From Bacteroidales bacterium (GTDB taxonomy: Bacteria; Bacteroidota; Bacteroidia; Bacteroidales; UBA932), in NCBI GenBank assembly GCA_021443625.1, contig JABUTP010000060.1, positions 8,115-14,827 on the forward strand: 6,713 nucleotides of DNA, written 5' to 3'. How positions within the stretch are numbered: the stretch's first letter is position 1; the number at the start of each line of letters is the position of its first letter. Shown here in pieces: positions 1-6,640 of this stretch. The position numbers and the translations under genes are program-made. The notes under the pieces were generated by a model. That model was not told the origin of the DNA, searched no databases, and saw nothing but the letters and a program-made list of their open reading frames with translations.

Positions 1-587
1 CCGCTTCCCTGCCCGTTGTCGCCCGACTGGCACATATCGGTGATGGGTATTTCCCCGGAGTATTCTATATCGAAGGTATTGAAATCAGTCTTGAGGGTTC
101 CGCTAATCTTGTATCTGCTGTTGCTTTCTTTTTTTACGGTAAGAGTGCCACCGGTTATTATATTCAGCGAAGTGGTTCCGTCGCTCTCCTTGGTATAGAT
201 GAACGAGGGATAGACATAGCCGTCTTCGGTATATCCTTCGAGGAAATTGAAGGCGTAAATCTCGTCTGCCGAAAAAGAATACTTGCCTGCGGAAATCTCA
301 TTGCCGAGAGCTTCCGGAGGGCAGACGAGGTCGAGGGCGATTTCGGTCCCTTGTCCCACGAAATCCCCGTCGGAACCATACTGCCCCTCGTAGAGATAGA
401 GAATCATATTGGTGGTGCTGGAGTTGTAACGCGTACCCCAGCACAGGGCGACGGCCCCCCAAAGGGAAAGGTCCGAAGAGTTCTTTTTCTCCTTATCCCC
501 CCAAGGGTCGCAGGCAGAACAAAGCGCGGCAACCGCGACAAACACGGCCGCAATTTTGAGAAAACACTGTTTCATGGTCATTCGCAT
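1..587 (-). CDS. secreted lipoprotein of unknown function (3' end outside window)
   Basis: Seen: an open frame of 195 codons that runs off the left edge without a stop. The N-terminus has a few polar residues, a hydrophobic stretch (IAAVFVAVAAL) and then CSAC, a somewhat loose lipobox with the acceptor Cys at residue 26 counted from the ATG at 587. The mature part begins DPWGDKEKK and is rich in Tyr, Ser, Thr, Gly and short beta-strand-like blocks (for example GTLTVKK, YKISGTL, FDIEYSGEIP), as in many small Bacteroidota lipoproteins with a beta-sandwich fold. I do not recognise a named family. Start: ATG at 587 overlaps the TGA of the MgtC-like gene by one base (TGATG), which suggests translational coupling; in-frame ATGs at 581 and 575 are alternatives, and 575 gives a more typical signal peptide (MKQCFLK). 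It is the last visible gene of the leftward set. Lipoprotein call is good; function is unknown. Confidence 0.8.
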   Translation of the reverse strand, partial: MRMTMKQCFLKIAAVFVAVAALCSACDPWGDKEKKNSSDLSLWGAVALCWGTRYNSSTTNMILYLYEGQYGSDGDFVGQGTEIALDLVCPPEALGNEISAGKYSFSADEIYAFNFLEGYTEDGYVYPSFIYTKESDGTTSLNIITGGTLTVKKESNSRYKISGTLKTDFNTFDIEYSGEIPITDMCQSGDNGQGS

Positions 588-1303
588 CAATTGTTGATTT
601 CGTCGTTGAGGGTTATGGAGATGGTCTTGTCATTCACTTCCCTCATCTTTTCAAAAATTTCTATGAATTCAATGTCCGTGCCAACCCTGATGCGGAAATT
701 GACGGTAGTGGTCGTGTTGTCGTATTCATACCGTATGTACTTGTCGTTTACGGTAATGTTGTATTGCTTGAAAATGTCAAGATAGGGGGAGAGGTCGGTC
801 AGAAGGGCGCCTATCTTCAGCCGGATGATCTTGAGCTCATAGCTCGCGTGGCGGGTGTGCTCGTAACGGTCGAGGACTATGAGGATGAATAGTTCCAGCA
901 GGGCGGCCACTATTGAGATGAGATACATTCCCGCGCCTACCGCCACGCCCATCATCGCGGTCATCCAGATACCGGCGGCGGTGGTGAGGCCGCGGACGCT
1001 TCCCTTGCTCTGGATAATGGCACCGGCACCGAGGAAACCCACACCCGACACCACCTGAGCGGCAATTCGCCCCGGGTCGCCGTTTTTGAGCCCCATATAA
1101 ATCTGCGGGATGTAGATTGAAACCAACATCGCCAGAGTCGCTCCCAAAGAGATGAGGGCGAAGGTCCTGATGCCCGCACGCTGCCCTTTGCTCTTCCTTT
1201 CAAGGCCCACCATCGCCCCCAGAAGGGCCGACAGCGCCAGTTTGAAACAGGCCCCGACCGTGTTGACTTCGGGACTCAATATCAATTCTATAATATCGTT
1301 CAT
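587..1303 (-). CDS. MgtC/SapB-family inner-membrane protein
   Basis: A 238-residue protein. The N-terminal 145 residues are hydrophobic with about four to five membrane segments (roughly 18-34, 45-68, 82-97, 108-127, 129-145) and carry the family signature blocks: GLERKSKGQRAGIRTF (33-48), RIAAQVVSGVGFLGAGAI (79-96) and VRGLTTAAGIW (103-113). Residues 150-238 form a soluble, charged tail, as in MgtC proteins with a cytoplasmic C-terminal domain. Known: family members include Salmonella MgtC, which aids growth at low magnesium and inhibits the F-ATP synthase, and many genomic relatives of unproven role. Inferred: an inner-membrane protein; whether it senses magnesium here cannot be told. One signature position reads AAGIW, where AATIW is common. 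It has its own promoter upstream and overlaps the following lipoprotein gene by one base. The predicted 5' leader is only some 20-30 nt, so there is no room for an enterobacterial-style mgtC leader. Family assignment is firm. Confidence 0.93.
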   Translation of the reverse strand: MNDIIELILSPEVNTVGACFKLALSALLGAMVGLERKSKGQRAGIRTFALISLGATLAMLVSIYIPQIYMGLKNGDPGRIAAQVVSGVGFLGAGAIIQSKGSVRGLTTAAGIWMTAMMGVAVGAGMYLISIVAALLELFILIVLDRYEHTRHASYELKIIRLKIGALLTDLSPYLDIFKQYNITVNDKYIRYEYDNTTTTVNFRIRVGTDIEFIEIFEKMREVNDKTISITLNDEINN

Positions 1304-1390
1304 TGTAATGGATTGTTAACGCGGATTTCGCGAAGTTACAAATAAGTGGGCGAGCTGCCAACTTTTTTGAAGTGGTGCAGGTCAGCGGGC
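1304..1390. other. 87 bp intergenic gap without a clear terminator
   Basis: This gap separates the BASS transporter gene from the MgtC-like gene, both on the minus strand. It contains the promoter described separately. The only hairpin candidate after the transporter stop is a weak ACTT/AAGT pair around a run of A, too short to call a terminator, so read-through from the transporter gene is likely. Confidence 0.5.
1331..1361 (-). promoter_or_regulatory. Bacteroidota-type promoter for the MgtC-like gene
   Basis: On the minus strand TTG (1361-1359), a spacer of exactly 20 bp and TAACTTCG (1338-1331) match the Bacteroides vegetative promoter pattern TTG, 19-21 bp, TAnnTTTG with one mismatch in the -7 element. 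The -7 element lies 27 bp upstream of the ATG. A perfect 8 bp palindrome, TTCGCGAA (1327-1334), overlaps its downstream edge. This suggests the MgtC-like and lipoprotein genes can be transcribed separately from the transporter gene upstream. The match is by eye. Confidence 0.55.
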
Positions 1391-2380
1391 TTAGTCCTGA
1401 TTGTGGCTGTGTTTGTACAACTGCCGCGAATTGACCAGGTTGTGGGCGATGCTGTAAAGCCCCCCTACAACCGACATCAGGGGATTCATGAAAGTGCTTG
1501 CCATCCAGATTATGAACACCGTGTTCTTCTGTCCGAGAACCTGCCCTGCGGTGGTCCTGTCGCCAAAACGGACGCCCGTCCGGTGTCCGGCCCAGAACTG
1601 GAAAAAGCAGCAGACGAAAGTGACCAGACCCATTGCCGCAATCCAGTACCACGGGGTGCGGCTGTGGACTATGGAGCGGGTGGTCACGCTGAGGGCCAAC
1701 GCGAGGGACACTATCCAGATATAGAACGGCAAATCCTTTACCGAAAGCAGTTTCGCAAGGAACTTGGGGGCGGCGAAACGGGTCGCAACGGCCAGCAGCA
1801 TCGGCACCACCAGTATCGAAAAGACCTTCCATATCATCGCTCCGAAAGCGTTAGCAAAGGAGATTCCTCCGTCGGGGTTGATGAGGGGGATGAAAATGGA
1901 GGCCACAAGGGCGGTGACAAAGTTGATGGTGATGGTGTAGGTTACGGTGGAAGGGACATCGCCGCCCAGTTTGTTGGTCACAACCACCGCCGCTGCTGCA
2001 GTGGGGCAGATGAAACACAGGAACGCGCTTGCCAGCAGAATCTCAACCGGTAAAGGAGGCCTGAAAACGATAATCGCCAGGGCAAACGTCCCCGCCAGGG
2101 CCACCTGCAGCAATATCAGTCTGAGATGCCACCTCTTTATCCTGAGTTCTCTGGGATCGACCTTGCAGAACGAGAGATAAAGAATGAAGAAGAGGAGCAT
2201 CGGTTGAATCACCGCCACCGCATCCGCCACGCATTTCCGGGATTGGGCTTCCAGAGGCAGCGCCGCAAAAATGAAATAGGCGGCGACTCCGACCATCATC
2301 GAGATGGGGAGACTCCAGTCCTTCAGGAATTTTACAAAAGGTGAGTTTAGCAAGCTCGCCTGTCGCTCCGGACCCGGCAT
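1391..2380 (-). CDS. BASS-type (bile acid:sodium symporter superfamily) membrane transporter
   Basis: A 329-residue polytopic membrane protein with about eight to ten hydrophobic segments (near 24-42, 57-72, 87-107, 112-135, 143-166, 180-200, 218-234, 244-262, 285-312). Two blocks point to the BASS superfamily branch common in Bacteroidota: CPTAAAAVVVTNKLGGD (125-141) in the N-terminal half, and GQVLGQKNTVFIIWMA (279-294) followed by NPLMS and the tail NLVNSRQLYKH. Known: BASS proteins are inner-membrane, ten-helix transporters that usually couple sodium entry to uptake of organic anions such as bile acids, pantoate or pyruvate; the substrate of this branch is not established to my knowledge. 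The ATG at 2380 lies 14 bp after the stop of the BACON lipoprotein gene, which suggests one transcript; the next ATGs are at codons 28 and 29, inside the first membrane segment, so I keep the first. Superfamily is likely; substrate is unknown. Confidence 0.85.
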   Translation of the reverse strand: MPGPERQASLLNSPFVKFLKDWSLPISMMVGVAAYFIFAALPLEAQSRKCVADAVAVIQPMLLFFILYLSFCKVDPRELRIKRWHLRLILLQVALAGTFALAIIVFRPPLPVEILLASAFLCFICPTAAAAVVVTNKLGGDVPSTVTYTITINFVTALVASIFIPLINPDGGISFANAFGAMIWKVFSILVVPMLLAVATRFAAPKFLAKLLSVKDLPFYIWIVSLALALSVTTRSIVHSRTPWYWIAAMGLVTFVCCFFQFWAGHRTGVRFGDRTTAGQVLGQKNTVFIIWMASTFMNPLMSVVGGLYSIAHNLVNSRQLYKHSHNQD

Positions 2381-2394
2381 CGCTTCTTGGGGGA

Positions 2395-3000
2395 TTATTG
2401 CTGGTTAATGACGAGTTCCGCAGAGGCGTCGCTCGACTTGAACACGACCTTGATGGTGTTTTTGGCCGCCGATGCCGGAACTTTTATCTTGACGGTGCTG
2501 ACGCCCAACGCCTCCTCCACGGGCGCTATGGAAACGTGGCTGTCGGAACAGGTGGCCTTCCACTCCTGGTTGGCGGTGACGACAACCGTAACGACACCTC
2601 CTTCACGGGGAACCGACACCACCGGGGTGTTCAGAGCGATGTAGGGCTTGGGAAGCTGGGTGATGACGGCGTATTTGTAGTTGGATGTGTTCTGTCCTTT
2701 GGCAAAAATTTTGACGCGGACGGTCTCGCTGGTGTAACTTACACTGGGAGGAACAGAGACGGTTATGATGTCGTCTCCGATGCCGGCGTTCTTCGAAACC
2801 GAAAGTTCAACCAGATTGAGGGTGTCGATTTCCACTCTCCACGGGAAGTCGGTGATGATTTTGAGATCCACGGTGCCGCCGGTGCAGGGAACCGACGAGA
2901 GGGTGGGGGAAAGCTGGATTGAAGTAACCACATCGTCCTTTTCACAGGCAATGGCAAAAGGTATGATAAGGGCGATGACAAAAAGCCGTATATTTTTCAT
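2395..3000 (-). CDS. lipoprotein with two BACON-like domains
   Basis: A 201-residue protein. Residues 1-18 are a signal peptide (MKNIRLFVIALIIPFAIA) followed by the acceptor Cys19; the next residues EKDD contain a Lys-acidic-acidic pattern like the lipoprotein export signal described in some Bacteroidota, so surface display is plausible. Two tandem beta-sandwich repeats follow: about 28-116 (DFPW at 51-54, ending VITQLPK) and about 121-201 (NQEW at 144-147, ending LVINQQ). Both show the BACON pattern: a Gly-Gly stretch early, an N/D-x-x-W motif in the middle and a closing strand ending in Q. Known: BACON domains are found in Bacteroidota surface proteins and were proposed to bind carbohydrate or mucin. 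There is no enzyme domain. The frame stays open upstream to 3321, but the ATG at 3000 is chosen because the signal peptide starts there and a promoter lies just upstream. It is first in the leftward set, ahead of the BASS transporter. Confidence 0.85.
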   Translation of the reverse strand: MKNIRLFVIALIIPFAIACEKDDVVTSIQLSPTLSSVPCTGGTVDLKIITDFPWRVEIDTLNLVELSVSKNAGIGDDIITVSVPPSVSYTSETVRVKIFAKGQNTSNYKYAVITQLPKPYIALNTPVVSVPREGGVVTVVVTANQEWKATCSDSHVSIAPVEEALGVSTVKIKVPASAAKNTIKVVFKSSDASAELVINQQ

Positions 3001-3024
3001 AATGCGCTTTGCGAAGCAATTAAC

Positions 3025-3055
3025 CTGCCAAAGATAGGAAATTTTCGTAACTTCG
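3025..3055 (+). promoter_or_regulatory. rightward promoter of the SusC-type locus
   Basis: TAACTTCG (3048-3055) is a one-mismatch -7 element identical to the one in front of the MgtC-like gene, and CTG (3025-3027) lies 20 bp before it where TTG would be expected. The ATG of the lipoprotein gene follows 24 bp downstream. The -33 position is imperfect, so this may be a weak or activator-dependent promoter. It physically overlaps the leftward promoter. Confidence 0.45.
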
Positions 3056-3061
3056 CGACAA
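3029..3061 (-). promoter_or_regulatory. leftward promoter of the BACON lipoprotein gene
   Basis: On the minus strand TATCTTTG (3036-3029) is a perfect match to the Bacteroides -7 element TAnnTTTG, 28 bp upstream of the ATG at 3000. A TTG lies at 3061-3059, a spacer of 22 bp, slightly longer than the usual 19-21. The element sits inside the region that the rightward promoter also occupies. Confidence 0.6.
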
Positions 3062-3079
3062 AATAGATTCTCTTTGAAG

Positions 3080-4168
3080 ATGAGGAAAGGTTTTATATGC
3101 GCTGTAGTTGCCGCAGGGGTTATCTGCCTTCTGGGTTCAATGACTTCCTGCGAGAAATATATCCTGCCCCGGTTTTCGCTCACCCGCGACACTCTGAGGG
3201 TGGGGCCGGCGGCGACCATAGAGATGGTGGGCATCGAGTCCAATGTCGCGTGGAAGATGAAGGTCAAGGACGGAGAGGAACTTGGAGCCAAGTTCCAGGT
3301 TCCTGTACTGAACGCCGACAATTCCCAGGTCTATATGGAGGATGGCTCCCGCAAGATGTATGAACTCAAGGACGTTTATGAGGCAAAGAAGGGTGAGACT
3401 TCCGTGGTCGTTGCTCTGCTTGGGAACACTGATTTCAACAATGACAAGACCATCATCCTCGAGATGTTCGCCGAAGGTGCGGCTCCGGCATACGACACCC
3501 TTACGGTGGACAGGCTTTCGAAGGTCTTCCTCGGTTTCCGCAAATGGCCTGATGTGTTCACTGCAAGCAGCACATCTACAACCTATTATCAGCCTTTCGA
3601 GGTCGATATGTTCGGTTCTTCCCGCGGAATGTACAATAACTACACTTGGAAGGCACTCAACGGATATGAGTTCAGGATGCACACAGCGGGTACGGTATAT
3701 CCCGCGGCGGGCAGCCCCAGCTGCCGCATGTGCGTGAACTCAACGGGAGGACTCAACCTCGGCACGAGCTACAACATGATAGCTATAACCCTTCCCGGAG
3801 TGCCCGGCAAAAAGATTGCAAAGGTTGAGATGATGTATGGAAACACCTCCACTTCAACAACCTGGAACAAATACGGCATCACCACTCTCGAATTTGCCGA
3901 AGGTATATTTGACGGCAGTGTGAATGACATTTCGGGAGATGCCGCAGGCAGTGCGGCAAAGGTCCAGACCGTTACGGGCGGGGCCCTCACTTACGCGGCA
4001 GCTCCCCTTAGAAAGAGCGTCACATACAATACGCCGGCCGATGATGCGGCGGCCAACCCCAACTCGCTGCTTACCTTCGAACTTCCCACTTCCGAGGTAG
4101 GTGCCGGTTATGCCCTGGTCGGCCTTTATGCAACCGGTATCAAGTGGATGGTCATTACATACGAATAG
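3080..4168 (+). CDS. lipoprotein with BACON-like N-terminal half, upstream of susC
   Basis: A 362-residue protein starting at ATG 3080; an in-frame TTG at 3074 is possible but unlikely. Residues 1-23 are a signal peptide ending GSMTS, followed by the acceptor Cys24. Residues about 32-145 look like a BACON-type beta sandwich: DTLRVGPAATIEM, then ESNVAWKMKV (53-62) in the place of the usual N-x-x-W motif, and a closing strand DTLTVDRL, with an insertion at about 72-104. Residues about 150-362 form a second, larger region rich in Thr, Tyr, Gly and Asn with beta-strand character and a CRMC pair (215-218); I do not recognise its family. It is followed after 15 bp by the SusC-like gene, so the two are almost surely co-transcribed. 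Inferred: a lipid-anchored, possibly cell-surface, ligand-binding protein that works with the SusC/SusD pair. A role as an accessory binding protein like SusE or SusF is possible, but those genes usually follow susD. Confidence 0.85.
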   Translation: MRKGFICAVVAAGVICLLGSMTSCEKYILPRFSLTRDTLRVGPAATIEMVGIESNVAWKMKVKDGEELGAKFQVPVLNADNSQVYMEDGSRKMYELKDVYEAKKGETSVVVALLGNTDFNNDKTIILEMFAEGAAPAYDTLTVDRLSKVFLGFRKWPDVFTASSTSTTYYQPFEVDMFGSSRGMYNNYTWKALNGYEFRMHTAGTVYPAAGSPSCRMCVNSTGGLNLGTSYNMIAITLPGVPGKKIAKVEMMYGNTSTSTTWNKYGITTLEFAEGIFDGSVNDISGDAAGSAAKVQTVTGGALTYAAAPLRKSVTYNTPADDAAANPNSLLTFELPTSEVGAGYALVGLYATGIKWMVITYE

Positions 4169-4183
4169 AAAATGCTTCAGACA

Positions 4184-6628
4184 ATGAAAAAGACAATAAT
4201 CATTTCTTTGGTCGCGTTGTTTGGAAGCATGTCCTTCCAGGCAAATGCCCAGACTGTCAGGGACTCTCTGGAGTTCGACAAGGCAGTCTCGTCAACCCCT
4301 GCTGAACTTCTGCGCGGACAGGTTGCCGGTGTAAGAGTCTCTGCCATTGACAACGCCGTCAACGGAGCGCTCAATGTGAACATCCGTGGTATAAACGAGC
4401 TTCGCGGAGACAGCCAGCCCCTCTGGATTGTGAACGGTGTTCAGCTCAATACCTCTCTCAACCGGAATATCAAGGCTTTCTGGCAGTTCGGCGAAAGCGG
4501 ATACACAGCTCCCCAGAATCCCCTCGCATTCCTGAATCCCTACGACATCGAGAGCATCGAAGTCATCAAGGACCTCAGTGCTGCCGCAATCTATGGCGCG
4601 GCTGGAGCGAATGGAGTCGTGGTCATAAAGACCAAGATGCCCGTATCGGTCGAAAAGCTCTTTGTATGGGATTCGAATGTCAGCGTAAATACTCCGACAG
4701 TTGCAAATGATGCCTTCACCACAAGCATCAGCCACAACCATTCTCTCGGGGTCAGCGGTACGGCAAACAATACCACCTACAGCATCTCGGGATATTACCG
4801 CGATGTCAACGGCATTGTTGCCAACACCGGAAATGTTTATGCGGGACTCAACGTGAACTTCGAGACAAAGGCCAATTCGGTCGTATGGTTCGGGCTCAAC
4901 TCAATCTCTTCCCTCGGTTCACTCCGTTCGACTACCGGTACCGCGTATTTCGGGGCGCCCTCGATGATGCTTTCGGCACGCAATCCTCTTCTTTTCCCTT
5001 CTGATACGGTACAGGGATGGGCATCGGATTACGATGATGACGGCACAGACTACCGGACGGTCAATTCGGTTTATCTCACTCTGAATTTCACCCCCTGGCT
5101 GAGTCTCAAGACAAGCGTCGGGGTTGACCTTCAGAACTACAACAGATATATATGGTACGGAAACGGCACATCCTTCGGACTTTCTGAAAACGGAGCTGCA
5201 AGTGTCCTTTCGTCCTCGATGTTCAACTACAGCGCTTCGTCGGTGCTTTCCGCAAACCGCTATATAGGCAGGAACAACCATATCAAGGCTTCCCTTGGAG
5301 TGGAGGTTCAGGGAGAAATCAATAAGTTCAACACGATGAATGGTACGGATTTCTTCTCGCACGAACTTCGCGGCAAGGGTATCAGCATCATGGCCAGCAA
5401 GCCTTATATCCACAAGTTCCGTCAGACCTATATCCGCGAAGCTGCATTTGCTTCGCTCAGTTATGACTGGAAGGGGATAGTCGGGGCAAATGCTTCTGTC
5501 CGTGCCGACTTCACTCCCAAGTACTACGATTCAACACCTGTGATTTATCCCGCAGGCAGTGCCTGGGCAGATATTCACAAGGCATTCCTTCCTGACTTCG
5601 AGGCGGTCTCGACTCTTAAGCTGAAGGCCGGATACGGGAAGGCCGGCCGCGAGCGTTTCGTTCCTTACGGACTGTTCGGAGAATACTGCTCCGGAGACTA
5701 TTTTGCCGTTGCTCCCGAGCAGGAGGCATTTTACGAAGGGCTCAACCATGTTGAAAGCACCGAATTCACCGCTTCGGCAGAGGTCGGATTCATGGGGGGC
5801 CGCATCCTCCTCAGTGCCGGATACTATGACAAGGTCACTGAAGATGCGCTCAACATGTACTGCTTCGGCCGCAAGTACACCAATACCATTATCTGGCATT
5901 ACGTCCCCCGTACCGATGTCATGGGCGTCAGCAGCAGTATCGCCAATCGCGGCATTGAGGGCAGCGCTGATTTCAAGATCATTGACAACAGACGCGTGAA
6001 GTGGTCTGCATCTGCCAACGCAACATACAACGTGAACCAGGTTATCGGGTTCGACGCTGCCGATACATACGGAAAGATGATAGGTGATGGCTTTTATGCC
6101 AATATCAACGCTCTCGGCTGGCAGCTTGGCTCCAACTACGGGTACCTGACCAATCCCGACGGAAGTCTTGTTGACGTTACTCGTGATGGCAAGATCAGCG
6201 AGGCTGACAAAGAAATCCTCGGAAGTCCCGTGCCCAAGTATTTCGGAGCTTTCGGCACGACCCTGTCTGCATTCGGCCTCACTCTCGATGTCCTTGTGGA
6301 TGGTGCGGCAGATTTCACTATCTTCAATCTCAACCGTCTTGTGGAGGAGGGCGTCAAGCCTTATGTCATCACCGACAAATGGGTTGAGCGTGGTGATTTT
6401 GTCCGACTCAGCCGTGTATCTCTGGGATATGACATTCCCTTCAAGGCCAGGTGGATTCGCAGTCTGAGGGTGAATCTCTCGGCATGCAACCTTCTGACCC
6501 TGACCGGTTACAGCGGATGGTCTCCCGATGTGAACAGTTACGGTATCTCCAACCTCAGCTGCGGTCTGGACTACGGTTCATATCCCGTCCCGCGCAGCTT
6601 TGTTCTCGGTATAAGTGCCAAGTTCTAA
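4184..6628 (+). CDS. SusC/RagA-family TonB-dependent outer-membrane transporter (short form)
   Basis: An 814-residue protein. Residues 1-22 are a signal peptide cleaved at ANA|Q. The plug domain spans about 41-151: LLRGQVAGVRV (42-52), NVNIRGINELRG (64-75), PLWIVNGVQ (79-87), NPYDIESIEVIKDLSAAAIY (118-137) and GANGVVVIKTK (141-151), all hallmark SusC blocks. The rest is a 22-strand-type barrel with family blocks such as PAGSAW, LKLKAGYGKAG, NRGIEGSADF, the acidic DVTRDGKISEAD turn, GDFVRLSRVSLGYDIP, GYSGWSPDVN and a C-terminus ending in Phe (VLGISAKF). Known: SusC forms an outer-membrane channel capped by SusD that imports glycans or peptides using TonB energy. Odd: most family members are about 1000 residues and carry an N-terminal carboxypeptidase-regulatory-like extension and a VVVGYG-type TonB box; neither is visible here. 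Start: ATG 4184 gives a clean signal peptide and shares its context (AGACAATGAA) with the next gene; ATG 4172 is the in-frame alternative. The substrate cannot be read from sequence. Confidence 0.95.
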   Translation: MKKTIIISLVALFGSMSFQANAQTVRDSLEFDKAVSSTPAELLRGQVAGVRVSAIDNAVNGALNVNIRGINELRGDSQPLWIVNGVQLNTSLNRNIKAFWQFGESGYTAPQNPLAFLNPYDIESIEVIKDLSAAAIYGAAGANGVVVIKTKMPVSVEKLFVWDSNVSVNTPTVANDAFTTSISHNHSLGVSGTANNTTYSISGYYRDVNGIVANTGNVYAGLNVNFETKANSVVWFGLNSISSLGSLRSTTGTAYFGAPSMMLSARNPLLFPSDTVQGWASDYDDDGTDYRTVNSVYLTLNFTPWLSLKTSVGVDLQNYNRYIWYGNGTSFGLSENGAASVLSSSMFNYSASSVLSANRYIGRNNHIKASLGVEVQGEINKFNTMNGTDFFSHELRGKGISIMASKPYIHKFRQTYIREAAFASLSYDWKGIVGANASVRADFTPKYYDSTPVIYPAGSAWADIHKAFLPDFEAVSTLKLKAGYGKAGRERFVPYGLFGEYCSGDYFAVAPEQEAFYEGLNHVESTEFTASAEVGFMGGRILLSAGYYDKVTEDALNMYCFGRKYTNTIIWHYVPRTDVMGVSSSIANRGIEGSADFKIIDNRRVKWSASANATYNVNQVIGFDAADTYGKMIGDGFYANINALGWQLGSNYGYLTNPDGSLVDVTRDGKISEADKEILGSPVPKYFGAFGTTLSAFGLTLDVLVDGAADFTIFNLNRLVEEGVKPYVITDKWVERGDFVRLSRVSLGYDIPFKARWIRSLRVNLSACNLLTLTGYSGWSPDVNSYGISNLSCGLDYGSYPVPRSFVLGISAKF

Positions 6629-6640
6629 ACTATCAAGACA

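Noticed and set aside
351..785. Plus-strand open frame of 144 codons
   Set aside because: It is antisense to the lipoprotein and MgtC genes and shows no signal peptide or domain pattern.
1200..1832. Minus-strand open frame of 210 codons overlapping two genes out of frame
   Set aside because: It spans the end of the BASS gene, the intergenic gap and the start of the MgtC gene with no family-like motif; the in-frame genes explain the sequence.
1346..2053. Long plus-strand open frame of 235 codons
   Set aside because: It is antisense to the BASS transporter gene, its product is a low-hydrophobicity mix of charged residues without a recognisable motif, and the opposite strand encodes a clear membrane protein.
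2341..2922. Plus-strand open frame of 193 codons rich in Gly, Asp and Arg
   Set aside because: It is antisense to the BACON lipoprotein; the composition is what is expected from reading the other strand of a Val/Thr/Ser-rich gene.
3003..3016. Short inverted repeat GCTT/AAGC in the leader of the BACON lipoprotein gene
   Set aside because: Four base pairs around a four-base loop is too weak to call an operator or hairpin on sequence alone.
3071..3076. CTCTTTG just before the ATG at 3080 as an alternative -7 element
   Set aside because: It fits the consensus with one mismatch but would put the transcript start at or past the start codon; the element at 3048-3055 is better placed.
3001..3321. 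Upstream extension of the BACON lipoprotein frame to an ATG at 3321
   Set aside because: It would bury the signal peptide about 107 residues inside the protein, cross both promoters and overlap the rightward lipoprotein gene; the ATG at 3000 starts a proper lipoprotein signal.
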